From Candidatus Zixiibacteriota bacterium (GTDB taxonomy: Bacteria; Zixibacteria; MSB-5A5; GN15; PGXB01): a stretch of DNA of 64,000 nt. The translations under genes were made by a program, and so were the position numbers. The DNA lies in assembly GCA_016933955.1 (NCBI GenBank), contig JAFGTT010000015.1, forward strand, positions 119,914-183,913, written 5' to 3'. Numbering within the stretch: position 1 is the first letter of the stretch; each line of letters opens with the position of its first letter. The notes beneath the pieces are model-generated. The model worked only from the letters and a program-made list of their open reading frames with translations. It did not search any database and was not told the DNA's origin. Positions 37,526 to 47,139 of this stretch are shown here, in pieces.

Positions 37526-38527
37526 TTATTTTAGATAAAAAAAATAAATGACCGCAAGAACGGCCACAATGAATATGGCCAGAAACAGCATCGGCAACTT
37601 GCTCGCCTGTTGCTCGGAACCGGTCCGAGTAATTACCTTCTGCGCCGTCTGGTTCAGTTTGACAATCGATTCAACTATCTGATTTTCCCGCAGAATCAAA
37701 TCATCACCCTCCACCGGAATCGTTACCGGAGAGACAACCGGAATATCCGATTTGCCGACATCCTCAACTCGGAAAGCCACGACCGTCACATTATCGAGTC
37801 CGCCCCTGTCATTGGCCATCTGGACCAAATCCGTCACCAGTCGTTCGACATCATTGCGGGATTCTTTGGCCACCGAATAAATATCTTCATCCTCGACATA
37901 ACCGCATAACCCGTCGGAACAAAAAATATAAACATCTCCCTTTTCCATTCGATCGGATCGGAAGTCGATTTCAACCGTTTCATGAATTCCAAGAGCCCGC
38001 GTGATCACATTACGATTGGCCAGTTTGGCCGCTTCCTCCCTGGTATATTTGCCCGACTCCTCCAGTTCGGCAACCCAGGAATGATCTCTGGTCAGGGGTA
38101 TCAGGCGATCGGGAAGCAGTCGATAAGCCCGGCTGTCTCCCACATGCGCAATATTGACCATATCGCCCTGCAGGATGGCCCCGACCACGGTCGTCCCCAT
38201 GCCGGTATAATCACTTCGCGATCGCGATTTGAGATAGACACTGCGATTGGCAATACGAATGGCTTTAACCAGCAGATCACCGGATGATGGAAACCGGGCC
38301 GGAAGGGCCAGAACACTATCCGTTGCCAGTTCACTACGCAGTTCCGAGATGCAATAGCTGATCACATTGCAGGCCTCGTGCGAGGCAACTTCACCCGCCT
38401 GATGACCACCCATCCCGTCGCAGACAAGAAACAGGTTGCGCTCATCGTCTATTTTGAAAGTATCTTCGTTGGCACTGCGAACATGCCCGACATCCGTTTT
38501 TCCGGCTGATATTATCCTGACAGTCAA
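37526..38527 (-). CDS. PP2C-family serine/threonine protein phosphatase with C-terminal membrane anchor
   Basis: A 333-residue protein phosphatase. All PP2C metal and phosphate motifs are present: GHVRSANEDTF, VCDGMGGHQAGEVAS, VGDSRAYRL, TRDHSW, ITRALG, SDGL and DNVTVVAF. A linker follows, then a C-terminal membrane helix (MLFLAIFIVAVLAVIYFFYL), so the catalytic domain is cytoplasmic and tethered. I place the start at the TTG at 38527, just after GGAGAG; an in-frame start 87 bases upstream would add a Phe-rich segment unlike the family. It is not next to the CHASE2 kinase but is the only PP2C in the window and could oppose it. Confidence 0.92.
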   Translation of the reverse strand: MTVRIISAGKTDVGHVRSANEDTFKIDDERNLFLVCDGMGGHQAGEVASHEACNVISYCISELRSELATDSVLALPARFPSSGDLLVKAIRIANRSVYLKSRSRSDYTGMGTTVVGAILQGDMVNIAHVGDSRAYRLLPDRLIPLTRDHSWVAELEESGKYTREEAAKLANRNVITRALGIHETVEIDFRSDRMEKGDVYIFCSDGLCGYVEDEDIYSVAKESRNDVERLVTDLVQMANDRGGLDNVTVVAFRVEDVGKSDIPVVSPVTIPVEGDDLILRENQIVESIVKLNQTAQKVITRTGSEQQASKLPMLFLAIFIVAVLAVIYFFYLK

Positions 38528-38635
38528 AGTCTCTCCAAAATTGTGCTCAATAAACCTGATGCTGTTCTTCAGTATAAAAAAGTTAAAAGACGGCAACAAT
38601 AAAAAAAACGGCAATTTCTATGGGGATACCCAATA

Positions 38636-38665
38636 AAAAACCCCGGCGAACCCGGGGTTTTTTTA
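38636..38665. terminator. Intrinsic terminator with A and T tracts
   Basis: A-run, CCCCGG, short CGAA-containing loop, CCGGGG, T-run. It lies just after the 38681-39718 gene on the minus strand. Confidence 0.88.
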
Positions 38666-38680
38666 TTAAAAGACTTGCGT

Positions 38681-39718
38681 CTATTTCATAAGTACCATTT
38701 TTCTAACCTGAACACCTTCTCCCACCTTTATCCGGTAGAAGTAGATACCGCTGGCCAGGTCATGACCATCGAATTCAATCGAATGGCTTCCGGCTCCAAG
38801 CATCCCGAGATCCTGATGTTCAATCGTCTGTCCCAGGAGATTAAAAACCTCGAATTCGACGGCCGCCTTCGATGTCAGGTCAAAAGAAATAGTGGTAGCC
38901 GGATTAAAGGGATTGGGATAATTCTGATTCAGACGGAATCCCTCCGGCAACAGGACTTCATTTTCATCGCCGACATCGGTCGGAATTTCCACCGAAGTGA
39001 TCGCCGAACCCTCGACATAAACCGAAGCATCAATCCCCGAGCTGACCCGGAAATCAACGACATCGGTCATGGCATGGAATATCGCGGTGGGTATGAGGAC
39101 ATCGAAATAAATGGTGGCCTCTCCCCCCGGCAGAGCATAGACAAAACCGATCATGGGTTTGATTATCCAGCCATGCGAGGTTGATCCCGAAATGGTATAA
39201 AAATCGATTCCCTCGCCGGTATTTCGAACCGTCACATAGTAACGGACCGTCTGCCCCGGGAAAGTGGTCTGGTCGCCCGGCATGGCAACGCTTTCGATCC
39301 CCAGCATGGCCGAAGCTGATAGATTAACTTCAGACTCGCCGCCCAATTCCGTCCAAACAGGTAATTCCGGCCCATTTGCAACGGCCATTCGCCCATTGAT
39401 ATAAAAGGTTATACTATCACCCGGATTAGCTCCCTCATCGATATCATCGGTTCGCGAATCATCGCCGTAAACCGCCAGAAAACCATACTTTCCGGAAATA
39501 TCTACCGTATCTGTTCCGCAATAGATACCATCCGGATCATAGGCATCGATAATCGAACCGACCGGAATCGGGTTGTCGTTGTAAGCTGTCACCGAACCGT
39601 AGAAATTGGCCCAGGTGGTAGTCGGGATAATATCTCCGGCCAGGGCCATAATCGGCATCAGACTCACGCCTCCGATAATCAGCAATGTCACAATTCTTTT
39701 CAACACTTGTATCACCAC
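38681..39718 (-). CDS. Secreted protein with recurrent YDPDG/GKYGF module and C-terminal sorting domain
   Basis: A 345-residue exported protein. After the signal peptide (about 1-28), residues about 33-130 hold a module with WANFYGSVTAYNDNPIPVG, IIDAYDPDGIYCG, GKYGFLAVYGDD and PGDSITFYINGR. The same module occurs twice in the next upstream gene. Residues about 140-230 form an Ig-like region (RYYVTVRNTGEGIDFYTI). The last 85 residues are the NYPNPFNPATTISF domain ending SGIYFYRIKVG and a RKMVLMK tail. It lies 50 bases after the giant surface-protein gene. Function is unknown; it looks like a simplified sister of that protein. Confidence 0.82.
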   Translation of the reverse strand: MVIQVLKRIVTLLIIGGVSLMPIMALAGDIIPTTTWANFYGSVTAYNDNPIPVGSIIDAYDPDGIYCGTDTVDISGKYGFLAVYGDDSRTDDIDEGANPGDSITFYINGRMAVANGPELPVWTELGGESEVNLSASAMLGIESVAMPGDQTTFPGQTVRYYVTVRNTGEGIDFYTISGSTSHGWIIKPMIGFVYALPGGEATIYFDVLIPTAIFHAMTDVVDFRVSSGIDASVYVEGSAITSVEIPTDVGDENEVLLPEGFRLNQNYPNPFNPATTISFDLTSKAAVEFEVFNLLGQTIEHQDLGMLGAGSHSIEFDGHDLASGIYFYRIKVGEGVQVRKMVLMK

Positions 39719-39768
39719 CCTTGGCCGGCCGCCTGTTATGGCGGCCGGTTTGGAGTTTACTGTTTCAC

Positions 39769-42700
39769 TTACTTCATCAGCACCATCTTGCGTGATTCAT
39801 TAAATGAACCGGCTTTCATTCGATAGAAGTAAATACCGGAAGCGACCGCCTCGCCATTCTCATTCACGCCATCCCAGATGACATCATTACGTCCGGGCTG
39901 GGCAATACCATCGAACACCGTCCGGACTTTCTCGCCGAGGATGTTATAGATCTCGACCGTGGCGGACATGGCCGAGGGCACCGAGAATGATATGGTCGTG
40001 GTCGGGTTGAATGGATTGGGGTAATTCTGTGACAGACCGAATTCCTCGGGTAGCAATCCGCCGCCGGTCCGGGCTGTCAGAGTTCCCAACTCCAGTTTAC
40101 CGCCGTTTTCCGACCAAGTAAAGGTTTCGTTGGTTTCGACACCATCAATAACCAGGATAAATTCCTCGCCCGGTTTGAGTCCTTCACGTTCGACCGTCGA
40201 AGGATCATCACCATAAACCGGTACAAATCCGAACTTGCCGCCATCGCCAATTGCGCCATAACCGACCACACTGCCGTCGGCGGCCTTGATTTCAACTTCG
40301 GAGCCGGTAGCCACCGGAACACCGTCCAGAGTTAAACCATATGAGTAGACATTCATCCACATCCGCGAGGTTGTAACCCGACAATCGGCGGCAACTTTAT
40401 TCGCATGGGCAAAAGTCTGACGGAAGACCATAACCGGACCTATCCCCGGATAGATTAACTGGTCATCATAGTAAACCTTAAGCCAGTATCCAAATCCGGG
40501 CTTCATAACCGGCAGCGTTGAATATTCCGGCAGAAGCGGATCGAAGGTCTGACCCACGCCATCGAATCCGAGAGCGACAATCAGGTTAGTATCGACTATC
40601 GAATACAAAGCATCCCAGGTGGAATCCTCAACCGCCGGCAGATACGATACCAGATTCCAACCCAGCTCAAGATCGATAGGCGTGGTGGCGGCCACCGGTG
40701 TCCCGGTCACGATCAGTGTATCCGCGCAGTTCATCTTCACCCAGTAGCCGTGGAAATGATCGGTTTTCCAGAGAGTCGAAAATTCGGGCAGTGACGGATC
40801 ATAGGTGGCCCCGCCCTGTTCGAAACCAAGCACGACATCAACGCAATCCCAAACTGATTCCAGAAGCGTCTCGATATCATCTTCAGGAGTATCGACATTC
40901 CAGGAAATCAGGTTCCAGCCCTGCTGAAGCGGGATTGTCCGCTCCTCAACGCTGAAGATGTCCAGACAAACCTCCATATTATCACCGTTTTCAGTCCAGA
41001 TTCTGTCGCCGGAGGCATTGGCCGGATAACCGTTGATAAAGAACTGAATCTCATCGCCCGGCTCGGCTCCTTCATCCGCATCGGTGGTGAAATCATCGCG
41101 ATAAACGAGCATGAAACCGTATTTACCCGGCTCCGTTACAAAATATGTTCCGCAATGAACGCCGTCGGGATCATAAGCATCGACCACCGAACCGGCCGGC
41201 ATCGGAACACCGTAGAAATAGTTGTCGTCACAATAGAAATCAACCCACTCCTGGGTCGGAGTCACCGGCGGAACCGCGCTGAGGACAATCTCGATTCCGA
41301 TTTCACCAAACTGAATTTCTTCAACCAGTCCGGGATAGTAACCCTCTTTATAGGCGTACGCGTCAAACGGCGAGATGCCGGAGGAATGGCAGGCAAACTG
41401 GCCGTTCTCATCGGTAATATCAGTCAACATCTGACCGCCGCCGGGGAAATCATCCCAGAGCTCGACCGTCGCTCCCTCGATTTCATTACCTTCGGTATCC
41501 ACCACCCGGCCGCAAATATAACCGGTACTGGTATCAATCACGACACCGCCGGGGATAAAGGTCGGACGAATGATATTGAGCATATCATCGATAAAGGTCA
41601 GACCGCCTTCCGGTATAATCCGGGTCGTGTCGATCGAAACAAAGGCTTCGGTGGCACCTTCCTGAATGGTGAAATGTAGTTTGGCCAGAAGGCCGCGCCC
41701 CGGAATAACGTTTTCGGAGAAGGTTGGCACGATTCCAATCTGAACCCGCCGCGTGGCATTATCAATAACCACCGGCTTATTGTCGACATAACTCACTCTG
41801 GTCCCTTCAAAGGTGACTTCATTAAGATGAATATCCGAAGAACTCCAGATCAACGGCAAGTTGATGGCCTGAAGAACTTCGAAATTCCTGAAGTAAACCG
41901 GGACGATGATATCACTGCCCGGAACACCCGGAACCGTGGAAACCCAAACCGAATCCTCGCTCACCGGACCCGACGGCTCGACTGTCAGGTAATACGGGAC
42001 CTTGACGGTATCAGCCGCCGGCGACATTTCCTGGATTATAAAAATAGTATCGGCATAACTGCCCGGCGCCAGCATGGAAGTATTAACCATTAATACCAAA
42101 GAAGTCGGTGTCACGTAACTAAAAGTCCAGGTTGACAGCCACGAACTCATATTTGCGAAAGCGATTCCGATATTCGCCCCACTGGCTTCATAAACCAGGA
42201 GGGAATCATAGGCCGTCATTCCCTGGGTCAACGTCCGGTTGAAATAGAGCGGAGAGACAGCCAGCTGATATTCCGGCTGACCCTCGACCGTCAGCTTCAC
42301 CGGCACAAATAAAGGTGAGTTGAATGCCTCGTCCGACATAACCACGATAGTATCGTAATAATCACCCGGTTCCAGAGAAGTAGCATCGACCGTGAAATGA
42401 ATCGTAATCGGCGTCTCAAAGACTATATCGGTGTCCATTATCAGCCAGTCGGAAGAATGGTAATAAGTTCCTATGATATTTCTATCACTGACTTCATAAA
42501 TGTATAATGAATCGATCAGCATATAATCGGCATTGAGAGTATAATCGAAATATTCCGGCAATGTCGCCAATTCGGACAGAGCGGATGTAACCGTCAGCAT
42601 CACCGGCACGAATAACGGTGAATTGGAAGCTTCATCCGACACAACCACGATTGTATCGTAATAATCTCCGGGCTCCAGAGAAGTGGCATCGACCATAAAT

Positions 42701-45537
42701 TGTACGGTGAATGGTGTCGCATATACTATATCGGTATCCGGAAGCATCAGCCAGTCGGAAGAATTGGAATAAGTTATCGGGATATTTCCATCACTCATTT
42801 CATAAATATGCACCGAATCGCTCAGCGTATCGCCGACATTAAGAACATAAGTAAAATATTCCGGTAATGTCGCCAGTTCGGCCAGAGCGGATGTAACCGT
42901 CAGCATCACCGGGACATAAATCGTCGAGCCGCTTCCATCAAGCGCCATAACTGTGACAGTATCATAATATGTACCAGCCGCCAATCCGGCCGAATTAATA
43001 TAAATGGGCACCGATTCCGGTGTCACCGGATTGAGGCTGTAATCGGGCAAAGTCATCCAGCTGCTCTTATTGGAAACGGTGAACTCCACATGACGATCAC
43101 TCAATTCATAGACGAAGATCGAGCCATAGGTCGAATCCCCTTCCATCAGGGTAAAGTCGTAATGGTCGGGACTGGCCGCCAGTTCTGTCACCGGAGCCTC
43201 TTCGATCGTCAGCGTCACCGGAACACGCAATGGCGTATTATTCGGCTCGACGTCCATGGTAATGACAATTGTGTCATAATATGTGCCGATCGCTAATCCG
43301 GGAGTAATATAGAAGCCGATTGTATCCGGCGTTACCGGTGCTTCCGGTAGAATAACCAGATTCAGCCAGGCTTCGCTGTTACTATAATGGAATTCGACAT
43401 TTTGACCGTGCGTTTCATAAACAACCAGATAATCGGAAATCGTATCAGTCGGAGTAATGGTATAGATGAATTCCGTTGGAGTAGTCGCCAGTTCGGTTAT
43501 TACGGCCGCTTCAACATCGAGAGTCACCGGAATCACTATCGGGGAGTTAGTGGCCTCAGCGGCATCAATCGTCAATGTTCCCTCATAGTGACCCTCATCC
43601 AGCATTTCGGCATTGATAACGAACAAACCGTAACCGGGAGTCTGAAACACCGTGTCCGTAGTGACAATCCAATCATCCGAGCCGGTCAGCGCGAAACTAA
43701 TTTCGCGGCCGCCCTTTTCGATAACATAAATGGAATCAAGCATCATCTGACCGGCCGTCAGGGTGTATGTCAAAGTTGCGGTATCAACCGACAATTCGAT
43801 CGGAGCCTCGACGTCCTGAACCGTGATATACACACTTTCGGAATCGGCCAGCTGACCATCGGAAGCGATAAACATTATCGTATAATCACCGACTTGTGTC
43901 GTATCGGGACGGAACTCGAATACTCCATGACCGTTACCGCTATCGACAAAAGTCATATTTTCATACAAACCGCCGGTCGTAAGAGTGGGAATGGTTCCAT
44001 CCGGATCTGAAGCCGATGCCGGAATTACCAGAAGACCCTCCTCGTAAACATATTGTACCCCGACCGGCACATTTTCCAGAACCGGAGCCCGGTTAACATC
44101 ATTGACCGTCACCGAGACTTCCAGTTCATCGGTCAGATCACCATCGGTGGCATAAAAGATTACGGTATAGTCACCGGCCTGGTCATAATCGGGTGTCCAG
44201 GTAAAAGTCCCGGTGCCGTCGCCGTTATCGACAAAACTGGCGCCATCGGGAATATCAGCCGTGATTTCCGGAGTCTCCCCATCGGGGTCGGCTACGGTGA
44301 CGTTAAATGTTAATTCCACATTTTCATCGGTAGTCTGCGGATCGACCGCCGCGAATTCGGGCGCCCGATTGACATTATTAACCGTAATTGATACTTCCAA
44401 CGTATCCATCTTGGTCCCGTCGGAGGCATAGAAGATAGCTGTATAATCACCGGCCTGATCATATGTGGGTGTCCACGTAAAGGTCCCGGTTCCATCACCA
44501 TTATCTGTAAATCCGGCACCCTCGGGGATCGTCGCCGTCAGAGCCGGAATCGCGCCATCGGCATCGCTTGCCGAAACATTGAAAATCAATTCCGCATTCT
44601 CATCCGTGGACTGCGGATCGACATCGGCAAACACCGGCGGGCGATTGACATTGTTGACCGTGATGGTTATTGTCTCCTCGTCATCCAGTTCACCATCGGA
44701 GGCATAGAATGTAACCGGGTAATCACCGGACTGCTCAAAAGTCGGAGTCCAGTTGAACGTCCCGGTTCCATCGCCGTTATCCGTAAAACCGGCTCCCTCC
44801 GGTAAGGTTGAAGTTGTCAGAGCAGGGTAAGTTCCATCCGGATCGGAGGCTGAAACCCCGAAAGTCAGCTCAGCCCCTTCATCAATTTCCTTATCGCCGA
44901 TATCGACCAGAACCGGGGCCTGATTCTCAGGTTGGGTGGTGTCCAGAACCGTGAAACAATATGGCCCGCTGAAATTGAAAGTCGCGTCATCAAAAAGCCA
45001 GTCGAATTTGCCCTCAGGATCAACTCCCGGAACGGTACATGAATCAATACAGAATGTCCCGGCTTCATCAATCTGATAGGCAAATGAATAATAATTCACC
45101 GGAGCGGCTTCCACAACCCAGCCAAAAACGGAGGCGCCCGTAAAATTGATCGTATCGGGTAATGCCCCATCCCAGCTGAAACCGTAAAACTGCTTGATAA
45201 TCAGCCAATAATCCATCCAGCCATTCTTGGTTGTTATCGAACTGTCCCGAAGAGTATCCTGAAGACGCCAGTCAAACACCACCGAACCTTGAACGTTGCG
45301 GTGTGTTACGTTGGAGATACTCCCATCCGGGCTGTAAAAATAGAATGGAATACTTAATCCCACCTGTTCGAAATATTCATTTTGCAAATAAATATCCACA
45401 AAAAACGGATCGCCCTTGATGACCGTATTAGGTGCATACTCGGGAGAAATTTTCGCGGTTATGCTGGAAGCGCCAGCCTGCCCGGCTATCAAAAAAACCA
45501 GACATGTAACTGCAAGATAAAGCAACCGTCCTTTCAT
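39769..45537 (-). CDS. Giant modular surface protein: cadherin-like/Ig repeats, BACON-like repeats, cohesin-like domain, sorting domain
   Basis: A 1922-residue exported protein. A signal peptide (1-23) is followed by an N-terminal cohesin-like segment. Four tandem Ig repeats of about 90 residues follow at about 205-570 (NRAPEFAAVDPQTTDENVEL, DNGDGTGTFTWTPDYDQAGDY). Six BACON-like repeats of about 90 residues run from about 580 to 1145 (ELATLPEYF, SSDWLMLPDTDI, PGDYYDTIVV). A second cohesin-like domain lies at about 1150-1310 (VWVSTVPGVPGSDIIVPVYF). A carboxypeptidase-regulatory Ig domain (GRVVDTEGNEIEGATVEL), two copies of the YDPDG/GKYGF module flanking two GWNLISWNV units, and a NYPNPFNPTTTISF sorting domain complete it. 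It is probably an adhesin or scaffold; no catalytic motif is seen. Confidence 0.9.
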   Translation of the reverse strand: MKGRLLYLAVTCLVFLIAGQAGASSITAKISPEYAPNTVIKGDPFFVDIYLQNEYFEQVGLSIPFYFYSPDGSISNVTHRNVQGSVVFDWRLQDTLRDSSITTKNGWMDYWLIIKQFYGFSWDGALPDTINFTGASVFGWVVEAAPVNYYSFAYQIDEAGTFCIDSCTVPGVDPEGKFDWLFDDATFNFSGPYCFTVLDTTQPENQAPVLVDIGDKEIDEGAELTFGVSASDPDGTYPALTTSTLPEGAGFTDNGDGTGTFNWTPTFEQSGDYPVTFYASDGELDDEETITITVNNVNRPPVFADVDPQSTDENAELIFNVSASDADGAIPALTATIPEGAGFTDNGDGTGTFTWTPTYDQAGDYTAIFYASDGTKMDTLEVSITVNNVNRAPEFAAVDPQTTDENVELTFNVTVADPDGETPEITADIPDGASFVDNGDGTGTFTWTPDYDQAGDYTVIFYATDGDLTDELEVSVTVNDVNRAPVLENVPVGVQYVYEEGLLVIPASASDPDGTIPTLTTGGLYENMTFVDSGNGHGVFEFRPDTTQVGDYTIMFIASDGQLADSESVYITVQDVEAPIELSVDTATLTYTLTAGQMMLDSIYVIEKGGREISFALTGSDDWIVTTDTVFQTPGYGLFVINAEMLDEGHYEGTLTIDAAEATNSPIVIPVTLDVEAAVITELATTPTEFIYTITPTDTISDYLVVYETHGQNVEFHYSNSEAWLNLVILPEAPVTPDTIGFYITPGLAIGTYYDTIVITMDVEPNNTPLRVPVTLTIEEAPVTELAASPDHYDFTLMEGDSTYGSIFVYELSDRHVEFTVSNKSSWMTLPDYSLNPVTPESVPIYINSAGLAAGTYYDTVTVMALDGSGSTIYVPVMLTVTSALAELATLPEYFTYVLNVGDTLSDSVHIYEMSDGNIPITYSNSSDWLMLPDTDIVYATPFTVQFMVDATSLEPGDYYDTIVVVSDEASNSPLFVPVMLTVTSALSELATLPEYFDYTLNADYMLIDSLYIYEVSDRNIIGTYYHSSDWLIMDTDIVFETPITIHFTVDATSLEPGDYYDTIVVMSDEAFNSPLFVPVKLTVEGQPEYQLAVSPLYFNRTLTQGMTAYDSLLVYEASGANIGIAFANMSSWLSTWTFSYVTPTSLVLMVNTSMLAPGSYADTIFIIQEMSPAADTVKVPYYLTVEPSGPVSEDSVWVSTVPGVPGSDIIVPVYFRNFEVLQAINLPLIWSSSDIHLNEVTFEGTRVSYVDNKPVVIDNATRRVQIGIVPTFSENVIPGRGLLAKLHFTIQEGATEAFVSIDTTRIIPEGGLTFIDDMLNIIRPTFIPGGVVIDTSTGYICGRVVDTEGNEIEGATVELWDDFPGGGQMLTDITDENGQFACHSSGISPFDAYAYKEGYYPGLVEEIQFGEIGIEIVLSAVPPVTPTQEWVDFYCDDNYFYGVPMPAGSVVDAYDPDGVHCGTYFVTEPGKYGFMLVYRDDFTTDADEGAEPGDEIQFFINGYPANASGDRIWTENGDNMEVCLDIFSVEERTIPLQQGWNLISWNVDTPEDDIETLLESVWDCVDVVLGFEQGGATYDPSLPEFSTLWKTDHFHGYWVKMNCADTLIVTGTPVAATTPIDLELGWNLVSYLPAVEDSTWDALYSIVDTNLIVALGFDGVGQTFDPLLPEYSTLPVMKPGFGYWLKVYYDDQLIYPGIGPVMVFRQTFAHANKVAADCRVTTSRMWMNVYSYGLTLDGVPVATGSEVEIKAADGSVVGYGAIGDGGKFGFVPVYGDDPSTVEREGLKPGEEFILVIDGVETNETFTWSENGGKLELGTLTARTGGGLLPEEFGLSQNYPNPFNPTTTISFSVPSAMSATVEIYNILGEKVRTVFDGIAQPGRNDVIWDGVNENGEAVASGIYFYRMKAGSFNESRKMVLMK

Positions 45538-45869
45538 CTCACACTCCTGTTCTGTGATTTATAATTTGAGTTATTTTGATTAATTTCACAATTGATTCAG
45601 AGACGATATAGTGTTTCCATCTGTTCAAAATTATTTGTTATTACTAAATTCCCACCCGAACCGGTAGCGAATATACTTCACTCCGGCCCGGACACTATCT
45701 TAACCGCCTGACACTTTTAGCAATTTAGCAAACTTAATACCGGAACACTATATTATTGCAAGTTCTAGCAAGTACATCAATGCTGTTTAACACTAATATT
45801 ATATGATTTTGAACATTTTTGTCAAGTCATTTTATCAATGGTATTTATGCAAATCAATGCACAAAAAGT
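45538..45869. other. 332-base intergenic region, mostly leader of the giant gene
   Basis: AT-rich spacer. It holds the promoter at 45798-45825 and an apparent leader of about 250 bases on the minus strand. ACAGGAG lies just before the ATG at 45537. I see no known riboswitch and no ORF. Confidence 0.5.
45798..45825 (-). promoter_or_regulatory. Consensus sigma70-like promoter of the giant surface-protein gene
   Basis: On the minus strand TTGACA (45820-45825) and TATAAT (45798-45803) match both consensus boxes exactly, with a 16-base spacer. It implies strong transcription of the 39769-45537 gene. Confidence 0.62.
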
Positions 45870-46256
45870 TCACTCCGCCGCATGCATCGCCCGGCGTTTT
45901 CGAAGACGATAATGTAAAAACACTATTATTAAAGTCGCCCCAAGAAAATCAAATAACCAGTCAAACGGATCGGAATGCCGCCCGGGGATATAACTCTGAT
46001 AGAACTCATCGAACATAGCAAACATGGCCACCAGGACCAGGGAAATACCCAGTATCAGGATAACCCTGTTCGGCATCAGGTGCGATATCGACCGAAAAAC
46101 CAGAATCGCAAACACGGCATACTCAATAAAGTGAATTATTTTATCCAGTTTGAAAATATCAAAGGAGTTTTTTCCCAGATCGGGAATAGACGACAAAATA
46201 ATAATCAGGGCCGCATACGCGATAGCCGGAAGATGATAAATAAAAAAATTCCTCAT
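45870..46256 (-). CDS. VanZ-like family membrane protein
   Basis: A 128-residue protein with four hydrophobic helices. It has the VanZ-like pattern LSSIPDLG, DKIIHFIEYAVFAILVFRS, and DEFYQSYIPGRHSDPFDWLFDFLGA, which includes the conserved D-E-x-x-Q and R-x-x-D-x-x-D residues. Proteins of this family are inner-membrane and mostly uncharacterised; VanZ itself gives low-level teicoplanin resistance. It is a single gene, divergent from the acetyltransferase gene. It should not be read as an antibiotic-resistance gene on this evidence. Confidence 0.9.
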   Translation of the reverse strand: MRNFFIYHLPAIAYAALIIILSSIPDLGKNSFDIFKLDKIIHFIEYAVFAILVFRSISHLMPNRVILILGISLVLVAMFAMFDEFYQSYIPGRHSDPFDWLFDFLGATLIIVFLHYRLRKRRAMHAAE

Positions 46257-46381
46257 TCTTGCTCCTCAAGGCCAAGGCAAGCCTAACGGTTTTGGGGCCG
46301 GGAAGCAAGAAAAATCTTGGAGCGCCGTAAATTGAAATAAAATCAATCAATCATATCCCGGGCTGTAAGCGAATTATTAAC

Positions 46382-46411
46382 TTGACATAATCCTTACAAT
46401 ATTGGTAAATA
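46382..46411 (+). promoter_or_regulatory. Sigma70-like promoter of the acetyltransferase gene
   Basis: TTGACA at 46382-46387 and TAAATA at 46406-46411, 18 bases apart. It leaves a very short leader before the ATG at 46437, and there is no clear ribosome-binding site. Confidence 0.45.
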
Positions 46412-46436
46412 AAACCGGTGTGTAATTTATAAAACA

Positions 46437-47012
46437 ATGCCGAATATGAAGAAAAAAACTGAAATAAATCAACTGCCCACTTCCCCGGCCCTGGTGGGAA
46501 AAGATGTTTATCTTCGGCCCGCCGAACCGGCCGATTATGAGTTGACCTACCGCTGGTTTTTGGCCTCCGATCCGCATTCACAAACCTGTCATCTAATCAG
46601 AATGGCCACCCCGGCTCAGGCCGCCGAACGGGCGAAACAGCGCGAGATCAACGTCAATGAAGGAGATTTCATTATTATCCGGCTGGAAGATGACAACCCG
46701 GTTGGAAAAATCAGGTATTTTAATCTCAATATGCTAAATCGATCGGCTGAGGTGGGTATAATCATGGCTCCCGATGCCCGGAAACAGGGATACGCCAAAG
46801 AGGGCCTAAGCCTGCTGGTTGGTTATCTGTTTGCCTATTTGAATCTCAACAAGGTTTATGCCCAGACATCGACCTTCAATAAGGCAGCCATTAAGCTCCT
46901 GGAAGCTCTCGACTTTAAACTCGATGGAACCCTCCGCCAGCATCATTATTTCAAGGGCGATTTGTACGACGACCTGGTTTATTCACTGCTGAAGTTTGAA
47001 TACAGCCCGTGA
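46437..47012 (+). CDS. GNAT-family N-acetyltransferase (RimJ/RimL-like)
   Basis: A 191-residue acetyl-CoA-dependent transferase. The sequence VYLRPAEPADYELTYRWFL, then IIRLEDDNPVGKIRYFNLN, the acetyl-CoA-loop region GIIMAPDARKQGYAKEGLSLLVGYLF, and VYAQTSTFNKAAIKLLEALDFKLDGTLRQHHYF match the RimJ/RimL branch, which modifies protein N-termini or small amines. Length is usual. The exact substrate is unknown. An in-frame ATG three codons on is an alternative start. The 127-base gap to the CBS gene suggests a separate transcript for that gene. Confidence 0.9.
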   Translation: MPNMKKKTEINQLPTSPALVGKDVYLRPAEPADYELTYRWFLASDPHSQTCHLIRMATPAQAAERAKQREINVNEGDFIIIRLEDDNPVGKIRYFNLNMLNRSAEVGIIMAPDARKQGYAKEGLSLLVGYLFAYLNLNKVYAQTSTFNKAAIKLLEALDFKLDGTLRQHHYFKGDLYDDLVYSLLKFEYSP

Positions 47013-47139
47013 TTTTTCCGGTCCCTTGATAAACCGATAGAATATTCCCTGATTGGGTAATGAAATCGCCCTCATCCCGGGGAACAGGTTCGTATATATT
47101 TTAATCAATGACAAAGGTTCACCGGCAAACGGAGGCAAT

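Noticed and set aside
43387..44010. Plus-strand frame of 207 codons within the giant gene
   Set aside because: It is the antisense of repeat DNA and carries no recognisable motif.
42290..44930. Tandem repeats considered as a CRISPR or satellite array
   Set aside because: Period is about 270-280 bases, divergence is that of protein repeats, and the frame is open throughout.
45870..46256. Glycopeptide-resistance gene vanZ
   Set aside because: Only the general VanZ-like family pattern is present; no other van genes occur, and most family members are unrelated to resistance.
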